Below, in pieces: positions 1 through 8,340 of a DNA stretch of 46,119 nucleotides. The translations under genes were made by a program, and so were the position numbers. This DNA is from Thermoflexales bacterium (GTDB taxonomy: Bacteria > Chloroflexota > Anaerolineae > J036 > Brachytrichaceae), in assembly GCA_025056965.1 (NCBI GenBank), contig JANWVF010000041.1:1-46119 (forward strand), read 5' to 3'. Position 1 is the stretch's first letter. Every line of letters begins with the position of its first letter. The notes below the pieces were generated by a model. The model searched no databases, had not been told where the DNA came from, and saw only the letters and a list, made by a program, of their open reading frames with translations.

Positions 1-112
1 GCCCGGCCAGCGATAGTCGCCGGGCCAGGCCGAACACGAACGGCCGGAAGCCCACGCCCTGGACAATCCCTCGCACGGTGAGCCGTTGGCGCATGCGCGC
101 ATGCTCGGGCAT
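1..112 (-). CDS. hypF: HypF N-terminus, carbamoyltransferase of hydrogenase maturation (partial)
   Basis: The leftward frame from the ATG at 112 is open to the window edge (37 codons). It reads as the N-terminal acylphosphatase domain of HypF: RLTVRGIVQGVGFRPFVF carries the family signature G-x-V-Q-G-V-G-F-R, whose Arg binds the acyl phosphate. HypF uses carbamoyl phosphate to carbamoylate the C-terminal Cys of HypE, the first step towards the CN ligands of the NiFe site. It is divergent from hypA, and the rest of the hyp set follows to the right. A second ATG at 94 is a possible start, but TAAAAT lies 8 nt before the ATG at 112, consistent with a leaderless start there. The rest of the protein lies outside the window. 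Confidence 0.9.
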   Translation of the reverse strand, partial: MPEHARMRQRLTVRGIVQGVGFRPFVFGLARRLSLAG

Positions 113-302
113 CGCCGGCCATTTTAAGCAAGGGCTCGCGCGACAGACGGAGCGGCGCGCGGTTTAAACGCTACCGGTAGAGCGTCTGTCATGCTCCTTT
201 GCTGAGCCAACAGCGGGTAGCCGACGCCAGTCCAATCGGCTGCCTGTGTCCGGTAGGCCGCCGCGCGCGCCCATAGCTCTGGCTTCCTTTACAATAGTCT
301 TG
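113..302. promoter_or_regulatory. Divergent hypF/hypA promoter region with inverted repeats
   Basis: This 190-nt divergent spacer has a TANNNT box close to each start codon: TAAAAT on the minus strand (126-121), 8 nt before hypF, and TACAAT on the plus strand (290-295), 7 nt before the GTG of hypA. Neither has a clear -35 hexamer. Between them are an 8-bp inverted repeat GACAGACG (142-149) / CGTCTGTC (183-190), the palindrome GTTTAAAC (162-169) and the palindrome CTACCGGTAG (171-180). Nested palindromes in a shared promoter suggest an operator or hairpin. No regulator is assigned. Confidence 0.5.
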
Positions 303-686
303 GTGCACGAGCTGTCTATCGCCGTCAGCCTGGTTGAGTCGGCCGAGCAGGCCGCGCGTCGGGCCGGTGCGCGGCGCGTCACGCAGGTATTCCTGCGCCT
401 GGGCGCGCTATCCGGCGTGGCCAAGGAAGCCCTGCTGTTCAGCTACGACATCGCCACGGCCGGCACGCTCCTGGAGGGATCGCTCTTGGTGATAGACGAT
501 GTGCCGGTGGTGCTGCGCTGCGACGCCTGTCGGCGCGATGTGACCTTGCCCGGCATTCAGGACTTCCGCTGTCCCCTGTGTGGCCGGCCCACTGCGCAGA
601 TTGTGGCAGGCCGCGAATTGGAGATCACCGGCATCGAGGTCGAAGTGGCCGACGAAGCGAGTCCGCAGCCGACGGGTTGCGTTTGA
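303..686 (+). CDS. hypA: HypA, nickel-insertion accessory protein
   Basis: HypA delivers Ni(II), together with HypB, to the NiFe-hydrogenase large subunit. The GTG at 303 is chosen because it gives the invariant N-terminus (M/V)HELSIA, in which the His at position 2 and the free N-terminal amine bind nickel; an upstream in-frame start at 246 would bury this motif behind 19 residues. The zinc site is two CxxC pairs, CDAC and CPLC, in the second half. The product is 127 residues, slightly longer than the usual 113-118 because of a C-terminal tail. TACAAT ends 7 nt before the GTG and there is no Shine-Dalgarno sequence, so the mRNA is probably leaderless. It is first in a rightward hypABCDE operon, 28 nt before hypB. 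Confidence 0.93.
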   Translation: MHELSIAVSLVESAEQAARRAGARRVTQVFLRLGALSGVAKEALLFSYDIATAGTLLEGSLLVIDDVPVVLRCDACRRDVTLPGIQDFRCPLCGRPTAQIVAGRELEITGIEVEVADEASPQPTGCV

Positions 687-714
687 CCGAACCTGAAGAA
701 CGACGAGGGAGAGT

Positions 715-1386
715 ATGGCGACGCGCTATCTCGAAATCCGACAAGGCGTGCTGAGCAAGAACGATCAACTGGCCGCCGGCCTGCGCGATCGCTTCGCGCG
801 CGCGGGTCTGTTCGTGACCAACTGGGTGTCCAGCCCGGGAGCCGGCAAGACGGCGCTGCTGGAGCGCATGATGGCCGCCATGCGCGCCGATGGCCTGCAG
901 GTGGCCGCGGTGGTGGGCGATCTGCAAACCGACAACGACGCGCGCCGGCTGTCGCGCAGCGGCGCGCCGGTCCGCCAGATCACCACCGACGGCATGTGCC
1001 ACCTGGAGGCGGACATGCTGGCGGCCAAGCTGGAGGGCTGGGACTTGGACGCCCTTGACTTCCTTTTCATCGAGAACGTCGGTAACCTGGTGTGCCCAAC
1101 TTGGTACGACCTGGGCGAGGATGTTCGCTTGGTGCTGCTCTCGGTGACCGAAGGCGAGGACAAGCCGCTGAAGTATCCGGTGATGTTCAACTCCGCCGAC
1201 GTCGCGGTGATCACCAAGGTTGACCTGGCGGTGGCCTGCGAATGCGACCTGGGCGCGATGCGCGCCAACATCCACGCTGTGCGCCCGGGCATGCGCATCT
1301 TCGAGACCTCGGCCAAGACCGGCGCCGGCCTGCCGGAGCTGATCGCCTTCCTGTTGGAGCGACGCCGGGCAAAGCGCGCCGCTTGA
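715..1386 (+). CDS. hypB: HypB, nickel-incorporation GTPase
   Basis: HypB is a SIMIBI-class GTPase that couples GTP hydrolysis to nickel transfer with HypA. The 223 residues show a P-loop SPGAGKT (40-46), the switch metal-site pair Cys94-His95 in DGMCHLE, the ENVGNLVCP motif (119-127) and the guanine-specificity motif TKVD (166-169). The His-rich N-terminal nickel-storage tract and the CxxCGC motif of some HypB proteins are both absent, so this is the short form with only the GTPase-domain metal site. A purine-rich ribosome site (GAGGGAGAG) lies just before the ATG. It sits between hypA and hypC in the maturation operon. Confidence 0.95.
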   Translation: MATRYLEIRQGVLSKNDQLAAGLRDRFARAGLFVTNWVSSPGAGKTALLERMMAAMRADGLQVAAVVGDLQTDNDARRLSRSGAPVRQITTDGMCHLEADMLAAKLEGWDLDALDFLFIENVGNLVCPTWYDLGEDVRLVLLSVTEGEDKPLKYPVMFNSADVAVITKVDLAVACECDLGAMRANIHAVRPGMRIFETSAKTGAGLPELIAFLLERRRAKRAA

Positions 1387-1407
1387 GCGCGGCAAGGAGA
1401 AGGGGCG

Positions 1408-1728
1408 ATGTGCCTGGGCATTCCGGGGCGCGTGCAGGCGATCTATGAGGCGGATGGCGTCCGCATGGGAAAGGTGAACTTCGGTGGCATCGTGAAGGAC
1501 GTGTGCCTCGAATACGTTCCGGAGGTCGCCGTAGGCGACTACACGATCGTGCACGTTGGCTTCGCCATCACCCGCGTTGACGAGGCTTCGGCGCAGGAGA
1601 GCCTGCGCCTCTTCCGGGAGATGGGCATGCTGGACGAGGAGCTGCGGCCCGAGCAGCACGCGGGCGAGGTTGCTCCGCCGGCCTGCCCGGTTGATCCCTG
1701 GGGCGGCGCGGCCGACGATCGCCCATGA
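1408..1728 (+). CDS. hypC: HypC, hydrogenase maturation chaperone
   Basis: HypC shuttles the Fe(CN)2CO unit from the HypC-HypD complex to the hydrogenase large-subunit precursor. The diagnostic N-terminus MCLGIPG is present, with essential Cys2, followed by the small beta-barrel ([25 protein letters not shown]). At 106 residues it is longer than typical HypC (75-90), the excess being an acidic, Pro-rich tail after about residue 78. The ribosome site AAGGAGAAG precedes the ATG. The stop overlaps the hypD start in an ATGA, which implies translational coupling of the two partner proteins. Confidence 0.95.
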   Translation: MCLGIPGRVQAIYEADGVRMGKVNFGGIVKDVCLEYVPEVAVGDYTIVHVGFAITRVDEASAQESLRLFREMGMLDEELRPEQHAGEVAPPACPVDPWGGAADDRP

Positions 1729-2813
1729 AGTACCTAGTCGAGTTCCGCGACGGCGAGATCGCGCAGCGCCTGGCTGCCGAGATTCGCCGCATGACCACGC
1801 GCCCCTGGGCGATCATGGAAGTCTGCGGCGGGCAGACGCATGCGATCATCCGCAACGGCATTGACCAACTGCTGCCGCCGGAGATCGAGCTGATCCACGG
1901 CCCGGGCTGCCCGGTGTGCGTGACGCCGCTGGAGGTGATTGACAAAGCGCTGGCCATCGCCGCCCGCCCCGACGTGATCTTTTGCTCCTTCGGCGACATG
2001 CTGCGCGTGCCTGGCAGCCACAAAGACCTCTTCCGCGTCAAGAGTGAAGGCGGCGACGTGCGCGTGGTGTACTCCCCGCTGGACGCCGTGACGATCGCGC
2101 GCGATAACCCGCACAAGCAGGTCGTCTTCTTCGCCATCGGCTTCGAGACCACCGCGCCGGCCAACGCGATGGCCGTCATCGTCGCCAAACGACAGGGAAT
2201 AAGGAACTTCTCGATGCTCGTCTCCCACGTGTTGGTGCCGCCGGCCATCGAGGCGATCATGAATTCGCCGTCTAACCGCGTGCAGGCCTTCTTGGCAGCC
2301 GGCCATGTGTGCAGCGTGATGGGCTACTGGCAGTATCTTCCGCTAGCCGAGAGGTATCACACGCCCATCGTCGTGACCGGCTTCGAGCCGCTCGACGTGC
2401 TGGAGGGCATTCGCCGCGCCGTGCGTCAGTTGGAAACTGGTGAGGCCTGCGTCGAGAACGCCTATCCCCGCGCCGTCACCCTCGAAGGCAATCGCCCGGC
2501 TCAGCGCATGCTGGCCGAGGTGTTCGAGGTCACCGACCGCGCCTGGCGCGGCATCGGCGTCATCCCCAACAGCGGCTGGCGCCTGCGCGATGCCTATCGC
2601 GACTTTGACGCCGAGGCTCGCTTCGACGTCGCCGCCATTCGCGCGCAAGAATCGCCGATCTGTCGCAGCGGCGATGTGTTGCAGGGCAAGCTCAAGCCTT
2701 ATGAGTGCCCGGCCTTCGGCAAGGAATGCACCCCGCGCACGCCGCTCGGCGCGACGATGGTGAGCAGCGAAGGCGCCTGCGCGGCCTATTATCACTATGG
2801 GCGGTTCGCGTGA
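1725..2813 (+). CDS. hypD: HypD, Fe-S scaffold for Fe(CN)2CO assembly
   Basis: HypD carries a [4Fe-4S] cluster and redox thiols and, with HypC, forms the platform on which CN and CO are attached to iron. The 362 residues match the family length. Visible motifs are CGGQTH (Cys34), GPGCPVC (Cys62, Cys65) and the C-terminal cluster ligands Cys313, Cys328, Cys335 and Cys352 in the P[10 protein letters not shown] context. The gene overlaps hypC by 4 nt and, depending on the HypE start, may overlap hypE slightly. Confidence 0.96.
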   Translation: MKYLVEFRDGEIAQRLAAEIRRMTTRPWAIMEVCGGQTHAIIRNGIDQLLPPEIELIHGPGCPVCVTPLEVIDKALAIAARPDVIFCSFGDMLRVPGSHKDLFRVKSEGGDVRVVYSPLDAVTIARDNPHKQVVFFAIGFETTAPANAMAVIVAKRQGIRNFSMLVSHVLVPPAIEAIMNSPSNRVQAFLAAGHVCSVMGYWQYLPLAERYHTPIVVTGFEPLDVLEGIRRAVRQLETGEACVENAYPRAVTLEGNRPAQRMLAEVFEVTDRAWRGIGVIPNSGWRLRDAYRDFDAEARFDVAAIRAQESPICRSGDVLQGKLKPYECPAFGKECTPRTPLGATMVSSEGACAAYYHYGRFA

Positions 2814-2850
2814 CCAGAAGCGCACTGCGTCGCCGGATTCTCATCTCGCC

Positions 2851-3906
2851 ATGTCCCTTGACTTCACCCAGTGGTCCTGTCCGCTGCCGCTGCGCGATTA
2901 CCCCAACATCGTGGTCGGCCACGGCGGCGGCGGCAAGCTGACGACCGAGCTGATCCAGCATCTCTTCGCGCCGGCCTTCGACGACCCGGCGCTCCATCAG
3001 CGGGGCGATGCGGCCGTGCTGCCGTTGGACGGCGCGCGCCTCGCCATCTCTACTGACTCGTTCGTGGTGCGGCCGTTGTTCTTCCCCGGCGGCTCGATCG
3101 GTGAGCTGGCTGTGAACGGCACGATCAACGATCTGGCGATGATGGGTGCGCAGCCGCGTTACCTGACCGCCGGGTTCATCGTTGAGGAGGGGCTGCCGCT
3201 GGCGCAGCTCGGCGTGATCGTCGAACGCATGGCGGCGGCGGCGCGCGCCGCCGGCGTGCGCATCGTGGCCGGCGATACCAAAGTGGTGGACAAAGGGCAC
3301 GGCGACGGCGTGTTCATCAACACCACCGGCATCGGCGTAATCCCCGACGGCGTCTCGATCGGTCCGGATCGCGCCCGGCCCGGCGACGGCGTGCTGATCA
3401 ACGGCTCGATCGGCGATCACGGCATGGCCATCATGAGCGTGCGCGAGGGGCTACAGTTCGAGACGACGATCGCCAGCGACACCGCCCCGTTGCATGGCCT
3501 GGTCGCGGCGATGCTCGAGGCCGCGCCGGGTGCCGTCCACGTCTTGCGCGACCCGACGCGCGGCGGCCTGGCCGCTGCGCTGAACGAGATCGCCGTCGCG
3601 TCGCGCGTGGGCATACAAATTGACGAACGCGCGCTGCCGGTGAGCGCCGACGTGCAGGCCGCCTGTGAACTGCTGGGCATAGATCCGATCTACGTCGCCA
3701 ATGAGGGCAAATTGGTCGCCTTCGTCGCGCAGGAAGCCGTCGAGACCGTCTTGGCATGCATGCGCGCGCATCCCCTGGGCCGAGGTGCGGCGGTCATCGG
3801 GCGGGTCGTCGAGCAGCCGGCCGGACTGGTGACGGCACGCACGGCGATCGGCGGGGCGCGCGTCATCCCCATGCCGCTCGGCGAACAGCTCCCGCGCATC
3901 TGTTAG
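2851..3906 (+). CDS. hypE: HypE, carbamoyl dehydratase of hydrogenase maturation
   Basis: HypE dehydrates the carbamoyl group received from HypF on its C-terminal Cys to a thiocyanate, the source of the CN ligands. It belongs to the PurM-like ATP-binding superfamily: the GHGGGGK loop near the N-terminus and the DTKVVDKG and RDPTRGGLA segments are visible. The protein ends in PRIC, so the catalytic terminal Cys is intact. The start chosen is the ATG at 2851 (MSLDFTQ); an upstream in-frame ATG at 2797 would add 18 non-conserved residues overlapping hypD. With the 2851 start the product has 351 residues, typical of HypE. Confidence 0.95.
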   Translation: MSLDFTQWSCPLPLRDYPNIVVGHGGGGKLTTELIQHLFAPAFDDPALHQRGDAAVLPLDGARLAISTDSFVVRPLFFPGGSIGELAVNGTINDLAMMGAQPRYLTAGFIVEEGLPLAQLGVIVERMAAAARAAGVRIVAGDTKVVDKGHGDGVFINTTGIGVIPDGVSIGPDRARPGDGVLINGSIGDHGMAIMSVREGLQFETTIASDTAPLHGLVAAMLEAAPGAVHVLRDPTRGGLAAALNEIAVASRVGIQIDERALPVSADVQAACELLGIDPIYVANEGKLVAFVAQEAVETVLACMRAHPLGRGAAVIGRVVEQPAGLVTARTAIGGARVIPMPLGEQLPRIC

Positions 3907-3909
3907 AGC

Positions 3910-4440
3910 ATGTCACCTAACGTGTCCGATACCGTCTACCTCATGATCAGCGGCGCGACCACCGCCTATCGCGCGCCCGAATTCGTCGCCGCGCTCAGCG
4001 CGCGGTTCAGCCGCGTCATCACCGTCCAGACGCCCAACGCCATGCGCCTGATCAGCCCGCATGACCTGCGGCGCATCCCCAACAATCACGTGGTGGAGAG
4101 CTACTTCGACGCGCGCATCCTGCCGCGCCCGACGCCCGGGCCGGTGCTGTTCGCGCCGTGCAACTTCAACTCGCTCAACAAGCTGGCGCACGGGGTCGCC
4201 GACAATCTGGCTTTGTCCATCGTCGCCGAGATGATCGGCTTCGGTCAGCCGGTCGTGATCGCCTTGTCGGTGAACGAGCCGCTGTTCGCCCATCCGATCG
4301 TCCAGCGGTCTATCGCGACGCTGACCGGCTGGGGCATCACCGTCGTCGAGCCGCGAGACGTCGGCCAAGGTTTGATGATGGCGCCGACCGAGGTCGTGCT
4401 CGACGCGTTCTTCGCGCGGGCTACGGCCGATCCCCGGTGA
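3910..4440 (+). CDS. Flavoprotein of the HFCD (CoaC/UbiX-like) family
   Basis: The 176-residue protein has the homo-oligomeric flavin-containing Cys decarboxylase fold: an N-terminal ISGATTAYRAPEF segment and the PCNFNSLNKLAHGVADNL segment that matches the flavin-contacting A-x-x-N-x-x-x-K-x-A-x-G-x-A-D-N-L pattern of CoaC-type flavoproteins. It begins 3 nt after the hypE stop and so is probably cotranscribed with the hyp genes, although no Hyp function is known for this family. It could be a stand-alone phosphopantothenoylcysteine decarboxylase-like protein or a flavin reductase or carrier. The CoaB half is absent, so it is not a full Dfp/CoaBC. Substrate unknown. Confidence 0.7.
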   Translation: MSPNVSDTVYLMISGATTAYRAPEFVAALSARFSRVITVQTPNAMRLISPHDLRRIPNNHVVESYFDARILPRPTPGPVLFAPCNFNSLNKLAHGVADNLALSIVAEMIGFGQPVVIALSVNEPLFAHPIVQRSIATLTGWGITVVEPRDVGQGLMMAPTEVVLDAFFARATADPR

Positions 4441-4463
4441 CCAGTTGCCGGCCGCGCCGCTCG

Positions 4464-5438
4464 CTACCCGTCGGCTTCGGCTATCGGCGGCCCACCCGGC
4501 GTCGGCGCCTCTGGCTCGATCAGCTCGCGCGCTTTTAGCTCCGCCCAGAATGCCGCCGGGATCGGCGCGTTGAAGTCGGCCAGGTTTTCGTCCACTTCTT
4601 TCGGCTGCGCCATGCCGATGATCAGCGTTTGCACGGCCGGATGTGCAGCGGCGAACTGCATGGCCGCGGCGCGCAGCGCGACGCCGTGCTTGGCGCATAC
4701 CTGCTCGATCATCCGCGTCAGGCGCAGGATCGGCTCCGGCGCGGGCGCATACTGGTAGCGCGCCCCCGGCCGCGCGCCGGTGGCCAAAATGCCGCCGTTG
4801 AACACGCCGGCCGCCAAGATGCCGATCCCCTTGGACAAGGCGAGCGGGAAGGCCTCGCGCAGCGGCGCCTGCTCCAACAAGGTATAGCGCCCCGCCAAGA
4901 TGGCGCAATCCAGCGGCGCGTGTCGCGCGAAGTCCACCAGGAAGTCGGTCTGGTTCAAGCCGGCGCCGATGGCGCGGATCACGCCTTGCGCTTTCAAATC
5001 GAGCAGCGTCGGGTAGGCCTCGTCCATGATCTGCGCGCGGTAGTCGCCGGCCTCTGGGTCATGCACGTGTGCGATGTCCAAGTACGTCAGCCCAAGCCGC
5101 TTGAGGCTGCCTTCGATGCTGCGCAGCACCGCCTCGCGCGTGTAGCTGCGCTCGCCGGCGCCTTGCTGGCCGATGCGGTCGGGGTCAGGTAGCCAGCCGA
5201 CCTTCGTGCTGATGATGAATCGCTCGCGGGGCAGGCCGCGCAGCGCCAGGCCGACGCGCACTTCGGAGCGGCCGTTGGCGTAGAACGGCGCGGTGTCGAG
5301 CAGAGTAACCCCTCGCTCCAGTGCGCGCCGGACGGTCTCCACGGCATCGGCCTCGCTCACGCCATAGCCAAACGTGCCCTCCATTGAGGCGAGCGGCGCG
5401 CAGCCGAGGCCGAGCCGTGGGACGGGGAAGGGGAGCAT
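4464..5438 (-). CDS. Aldo/keto reductase (D-threo-aldose 1-dehydrogenase-like)
   Basis: This is an NAD(P)-dependent oxidoreductase with a TIM-barrel fold, 324 residues. The catalytic tetrad is visible: Asp48 and Tyr53 in LLDTAPFYANGRSE, Lys79 in IISTKVGW and His126 in DIAHVHDPE. The N-terminus LGLGCAPLASMEG and the D-x-A-P-x-Y-x-x-G-x-S-E segment are typical of the L-fucose/D-arabinose dehydrogenase subgroup. It starts 2 nt after the lipoprotein gene stop, so it is the last gene of a leftward unit with the lipoprotein and mevalonate kinase. It converges on the flavoprotein gene with 23 nt between stops. Substrate is inferred only from the subgroup. Confidence 0.88.
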   Translation of the reverse strand: MLPFPVPRLGLGCAPLASMEGTFGYGVSEADAVETVRRALERGVTLLDTAPFYANGRSEVRVGLALRGLPRERFIISTKVGWLPDPDRIGQQGAGERSYTREAVLRSIEGSLKRLGLTYLDIAHVHDPEAGDYRAQIMDEAYPTLLDLKAQGVIRAIGAGLNQTDFLVDFARHAPLDCAILAGRYTLLEQAPLREAFPLALSKGIGILAAGVFNGGILATGARPGARYQYAPAPEPILRLTRMIEQVCAKHGVALRAAAMQFAAAHPAVQTLIIGMAQPKEVDENLADFNAPIPAAFWAELKARELIEPEAPTPGGPPIAEADG

Positions 5439-5440
5439 AC

Positions 5441-5968
5441 CTACGACCCGGACGGGGTCGCCGTCAGGTCGCCGTCGAAGCGCAAGAAGTACACGGTCGT
5501 CGCCGTCTCGTTCTCGTTGCGCATCGCCGCGATGACGAGGAAGGACTTGTTCGTGGGGTTCTGTTTGCCGAACATGCAGAAGGCTACGCCGGCGCTCGCC
5601 GCTTCATCATTCATGCCGCTGCATCCTGGTTGGTTGGGAATGTTCCAGCCGGCAGCTTGCATGCGCTCGTTGGTATAGAACGCCTTCACGTCTTCCGCCG
5701 TCTTGGCCGACGTGAAGCTCACAATCTCGAAGTTGTCCACGCGCACCCCCTCGCTCGCTGCCGATGATTGAATAAGCGCCTGAACGGCTAACCTGACCGG
5801 CAAGGGCAACTGCATGTTCTCCTGCTGCATGCCCTCCATGCGCGGCACGTCGGCCCATAGCGTTGTGGTTTGCGCGCTGCCGCCGCCCGTCAGCGACTCG
5901 ATCAGGCCGCAGCCGGCCGTCACGAACATCACGAGCGCAAGCGCCACCGAGAAAAGTCTCTTGTGCAT
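5441..5968 (-). CDS. Small secreted lipoprotein, function unknown
   Basis: The 175-residue protein begins with a basic then hydrophobic segment and a lipobox ending at Cys20 (VTAGC), so it should be exported and lipidated. The mature part has no domain I recognise. It contains two further Cys (in PGCSGM and AFCMFG) that could pair, and a segment resembling short Chloroflexota lipoproteins (DVKAFYTNERMQAAGW), where a residue accumulates difference with time or conditions. A strong ribosome site AAAGGAG lies just upstream, within a small repeat of GTAGCTAC-like sequence. It sits between mevalonate kinase and the aldo/keto reductase. Confidence 0.8.
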   Translation of the reverse strand: MHKRLFSVALALVMFVTAGCGLIESLTGGGSAQTTTLWADVPRMEGMQQENMQLPLPVRLAVQALIQSSAASEGVRVDNFEIVSFTSAKTAEDVKAFYTNERMQAAGWNIPNQPGCSGMNDEAASAGVAFCMFGKQNPTNKSFLVIAAMRNENETATTVYFLRFDGDLTATPSGS

Positions 5969-6025
5969 GTGGATCTCCTTTGTAGCTCCTTCGTAGCTAC
6001 AGTCGGCCTTTGTACTTGCACGCGA

Positions 6026-7027
6026 TTAAATCTGCAAGTCGGGGAGCGGCTGATCACCGGTTGTGACAGTGCGCGCGCGGCAAATCACGCGCTTCGCCCC
6101 CGCCTCCCGCAGTGCCGCACATAGCGCGACGGCGTGTGCTGCGTCTCGCGCCAGGGCGATCATGTTGCCGCCGCGACCGCCTCCGCTCATCTTTGCCCCC
6201 AGCGCGCCTGCCGCCCGTGCAGCAGCGCACAGCGCGTCAAGCTCCGGGCAAGACACGTCGAGCTGCTGAAGCAGCGCATGGTTGGCGTCCATGGCCCGAC
6301 CGAGCCCTTCCAGATCACCGCGCTCCAACGCCTCGCGCGACGAGCGCACCAGCGCGGCAATCGCGTCGAAGCAGCGTTCCATGCGCTCCGGTTCGCGCTC
6401 CCATGCCGCCCGCACGTCGCCGACGGGGATGCGCGTCGGCGTGGTGATGCCCGTGTCGGCGATCACCAGCGGCAGGGTGTCGCCGATTGCCGAGTCGAGC
6501 AATTCGGGCGGCCGGCCGCGCACAAACCACACCGGCCGCTCGTGAGCGATGACCGTGTTATCAATGCCGCTCGGCGAGCCGTGATGGATCTCCTCGACTT
6601 CGTACGCGAGTTGGCTGGCCTCTTCCGCCGACAGCGGATAGCCGAAATACGCGGCGATGGCCCGTCCGATGGCGACCGACACCGCTGCGCCGCTGCCGAG
6701 GTTCGCGCCGACCGGAATGTCGGAAGTGACGATGAGCGTCGCGCGCGGGGGCTTCTGACCGATCAGATCGAGCGCGGCCAGCGCCGCGCGCGCCAGCGGG
6801 TCGCGCGTCCGGCGCGTGTGTCGCCACGCCGAGACGACGGCGCCGACATCGGGTGCGAAGATCGTGAAGGCGTAGTGGCTGGGTTCGATGCGCGCGCGGG
6901 CGCGCAGCATCGGCAACGGCAGCGCAATGGCCGGCCGGCCATACACCACTGCATGCTCGCCGCACAAGATGACCTTTGCACAGGCGCTGCCCTCGATGGC
7001 CTCGGCCTGTTTATCCATTGCTATCAT
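6026..7027 (-). CDS. mvk: Mevalonate kinase (GHMP family)
   Basis: The enzyme phosphorylates mevalonate in isoprenoid synthesis. The 333 residues show the three GHMP motifs: the N-terminal AKVILCGEHAVVYGRPAIA block, the ATP-binding loop IPVGANLGSGAAVS (slightly altered from P-x3-G-L-G-S-S-A) and the C-terminal KMSGGGRGGNM. The EHAVVYG sequence and catalytic Asp context (GSPSGIDNTV) are specific for mevalonate kinase over homoserine or galactokinase. A second ATG at 7018 is an alternative start. TACAAT on the minus strand (7060-7055) would give a leader of about 20 nt. It complements the HMG-CoA synthase triad at 10.4-13.2 kb. Confidence 0.92.
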   Translation of the reverse strand: MIAMDKQAEAIEGSACAKVILCGEHAVVYGRPAIALPLPMLRARARIEPSHYAFTIFAPDVGAVVSAWRHTRRTRDPLARAALAALDLIGQKPPRATLIVTSDIPVGANLGSGAAVSVAIGRAIAAYFGYPLSAEEASQLAYEVEEIHHGSPSGIDNTVIAHERPVWFVRGRPPELLDSAIGDTLPLVIADTGITTPTRIPVGDVRAAWEREPERMERCFDAIAALVRSSREALERGDLEGLGRAMDANHALLQQLDVSCPELDALCAAARAAGALGAKMSGGGRGGNMIALARDAAHAVALCAALREAGAKRVICRARTVTTGDQPLPDLQI

Positions 7028-7077
7028 GCGAAGGCTTGCTCACCGACGGCCTGCATTGTACAAACCAACTGATTCCT

Positions 7078-8295
7078 ATGACCCTCTCTCCCCACCTAGC
7101 TGCCAAGTTGCGCAACATCGAGACGCAGCTCGCCGGCTTGCTTGAAGACGACGTGCGCTACAACTTGCGCGTCGAAATCGTCAGCGCCGTCGCCTACGGC
7201 GTGTTCATGGCGGCGCTGACCTTCCTGCCGGCGGTGCTGACCGACCTCGGCGGCATGCCGGTGCTGGTCTCGGTCTACCTCTCGCTGAGCTACCTCGGCC
7301 ACATCTTCAGCGGCGTCAGCCTCTTGTTCATGCGCAAGCTCACGCCCAAGGCCTTCGCCGTGACGAGCTGGACGCTGGGCCGCCTGATCTTCATGCTGAC
7401 TGCCATCGCCGACGGCGCGCCGTTGCTGCTTGCGATAGCGACAGTGATGTGGCTGCTGGAGATCGTCCCGAACCCGGCCTACGCGCGCATCCTACAGAGC
7501 ATTTATCCCATCTCCCATCGCGGCAAGATCATGGCGCTGGTGCGCTTCGGCATGGCGCTGACCATCCTGGTCGCCACGCCGCTGATCGGCCTCGGCCTCG
7601 ATCGCTTGGGCTACCCGGTTGTCTTCCTGCTGGCCGGCGTATTCGGCCTGCTCTCGTCGTTGGTGTTCATCAAGATGCGCATCATGGCCGAGCCGAGCGG
7701 CACGCAGCTGAACCGCTCCTCATTGGACGCCATGCGCATCGTCATGCACAACCGGCGCTTCATGACCTATCAGATCGGGGTGGTGCTCTTCGGCATCGCT
7801 ATACTGACGGCGAGCCCGTTGTATCCCGACGTTCAGATCAATCGCCTGCAGCTATCGTATACCGACTTGGGCCTGCTCGGCTTGATCCAGTCTGTCAGCT
7901 GGCTGGTCGGCTACTTCATCTGGGGACGGATCGTGGATCGCTACGGCGCGCTGCGCTGCATCACCCTCACGTTCGTTATCCTGGCAGTTGCGCCCGTAGC
8001 CTATGCGTTTGCCACTTCCGGCTGGATGTTGGTTCCGGCCTTCATCGCCACCGGGCTGGTGACGGCGGGCGCAGACATCGGACTGACTAGTAGTTGTTTG
8101 GAGCTGTCCGAACCGGATCGCACTCAAGAATACGCCGTGGCGCAATCTACCATCATCGGGCTGCGCGGCTTCGTTGCGCCCTTCCTAGGTGTGGGCCTGC
8201 TCGGCCTGGGGATTGCCCAGCCCGTCGTCTTCCTGCTCGCCAGCTCGCTCGCGCTGTTGGCCGCCTTCTGCAGCGAGCGCGCACGACGCATGTGA
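7078..8295 (+). CDS. Major facilitator superfamily transporter
   Basis: This 405-residue polytopic membrane protein has about 10-12 hydrophobic segments, beginning with YGVFMAALTFLPAVL after a hydrophilic N-terminal helix (residues 1-35). The sequence MALVRFGMAL near mid-length and LLGLIQSVSWLVGYFIWGRIVDRYG resemble the MFS loop motif (G-x-x-x-D-R-x-G). It is divergent from mevalonate kinase across a 50-nt spacer. The ATG at 7078 is chosen; the reading frame extends upstream but only through sequence complementary to the kinase gene. Substrate not predictable. Confidence 0.85.
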   Translation: MTLSPHLAAKLRNIETQLAGLLEDDVRYNLRVEIVSAVAYGVFMAALTFLPAVLTDLGGMPVLVSVYLSLSYLGHIFSGVSLLFMRKLTPKAFAVTSWTLGRLIFMLTAIADGAPLLLAIATVMWLLEIVPNPAYARILQSIYPISHRGKIMALVRFGMALTILVATPLIGLGLDRLGYPVVFLLAGVFGLLSSLVFIKMRIMAEPSGTQLNRSSLDAMRIVMHNRRFMTYQIGVVLFGIAILTASPLYPDVQINRLQLSYTDLGLLGLIQSVSWLVGYFIWGRIVDRYGALRCITLTFVILAVAPVAYAFATSGWMLVPAFIATGLVTAGADIGLTSSCLELSEPDRTQEYAVAQSTIIGLRGFVAPFLGVGLLGLGIAQPVVFLLASSLALLAAFCSERARRM

Positions 8296-8325
8296 TGAAG
8301 CCATGCGCCGCGGTGAGGGCGCGGG

Positions 8326-8340
8326 TACAATGTTGAATGC
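8326..8340 (+). promoter_or_regulatory. TANNNT box for a probable leaderless GNAT mRNA
   Basis: TACAAT at 8326-8331 ends 9 nt before the ATG at 8341, and no Shine-Dalgarno sequence precedes that ATG. The spacing would put transcription initiation at or near the start codon. The box lies 30 nt after the MFS stop codon. Confidence 0.45.
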
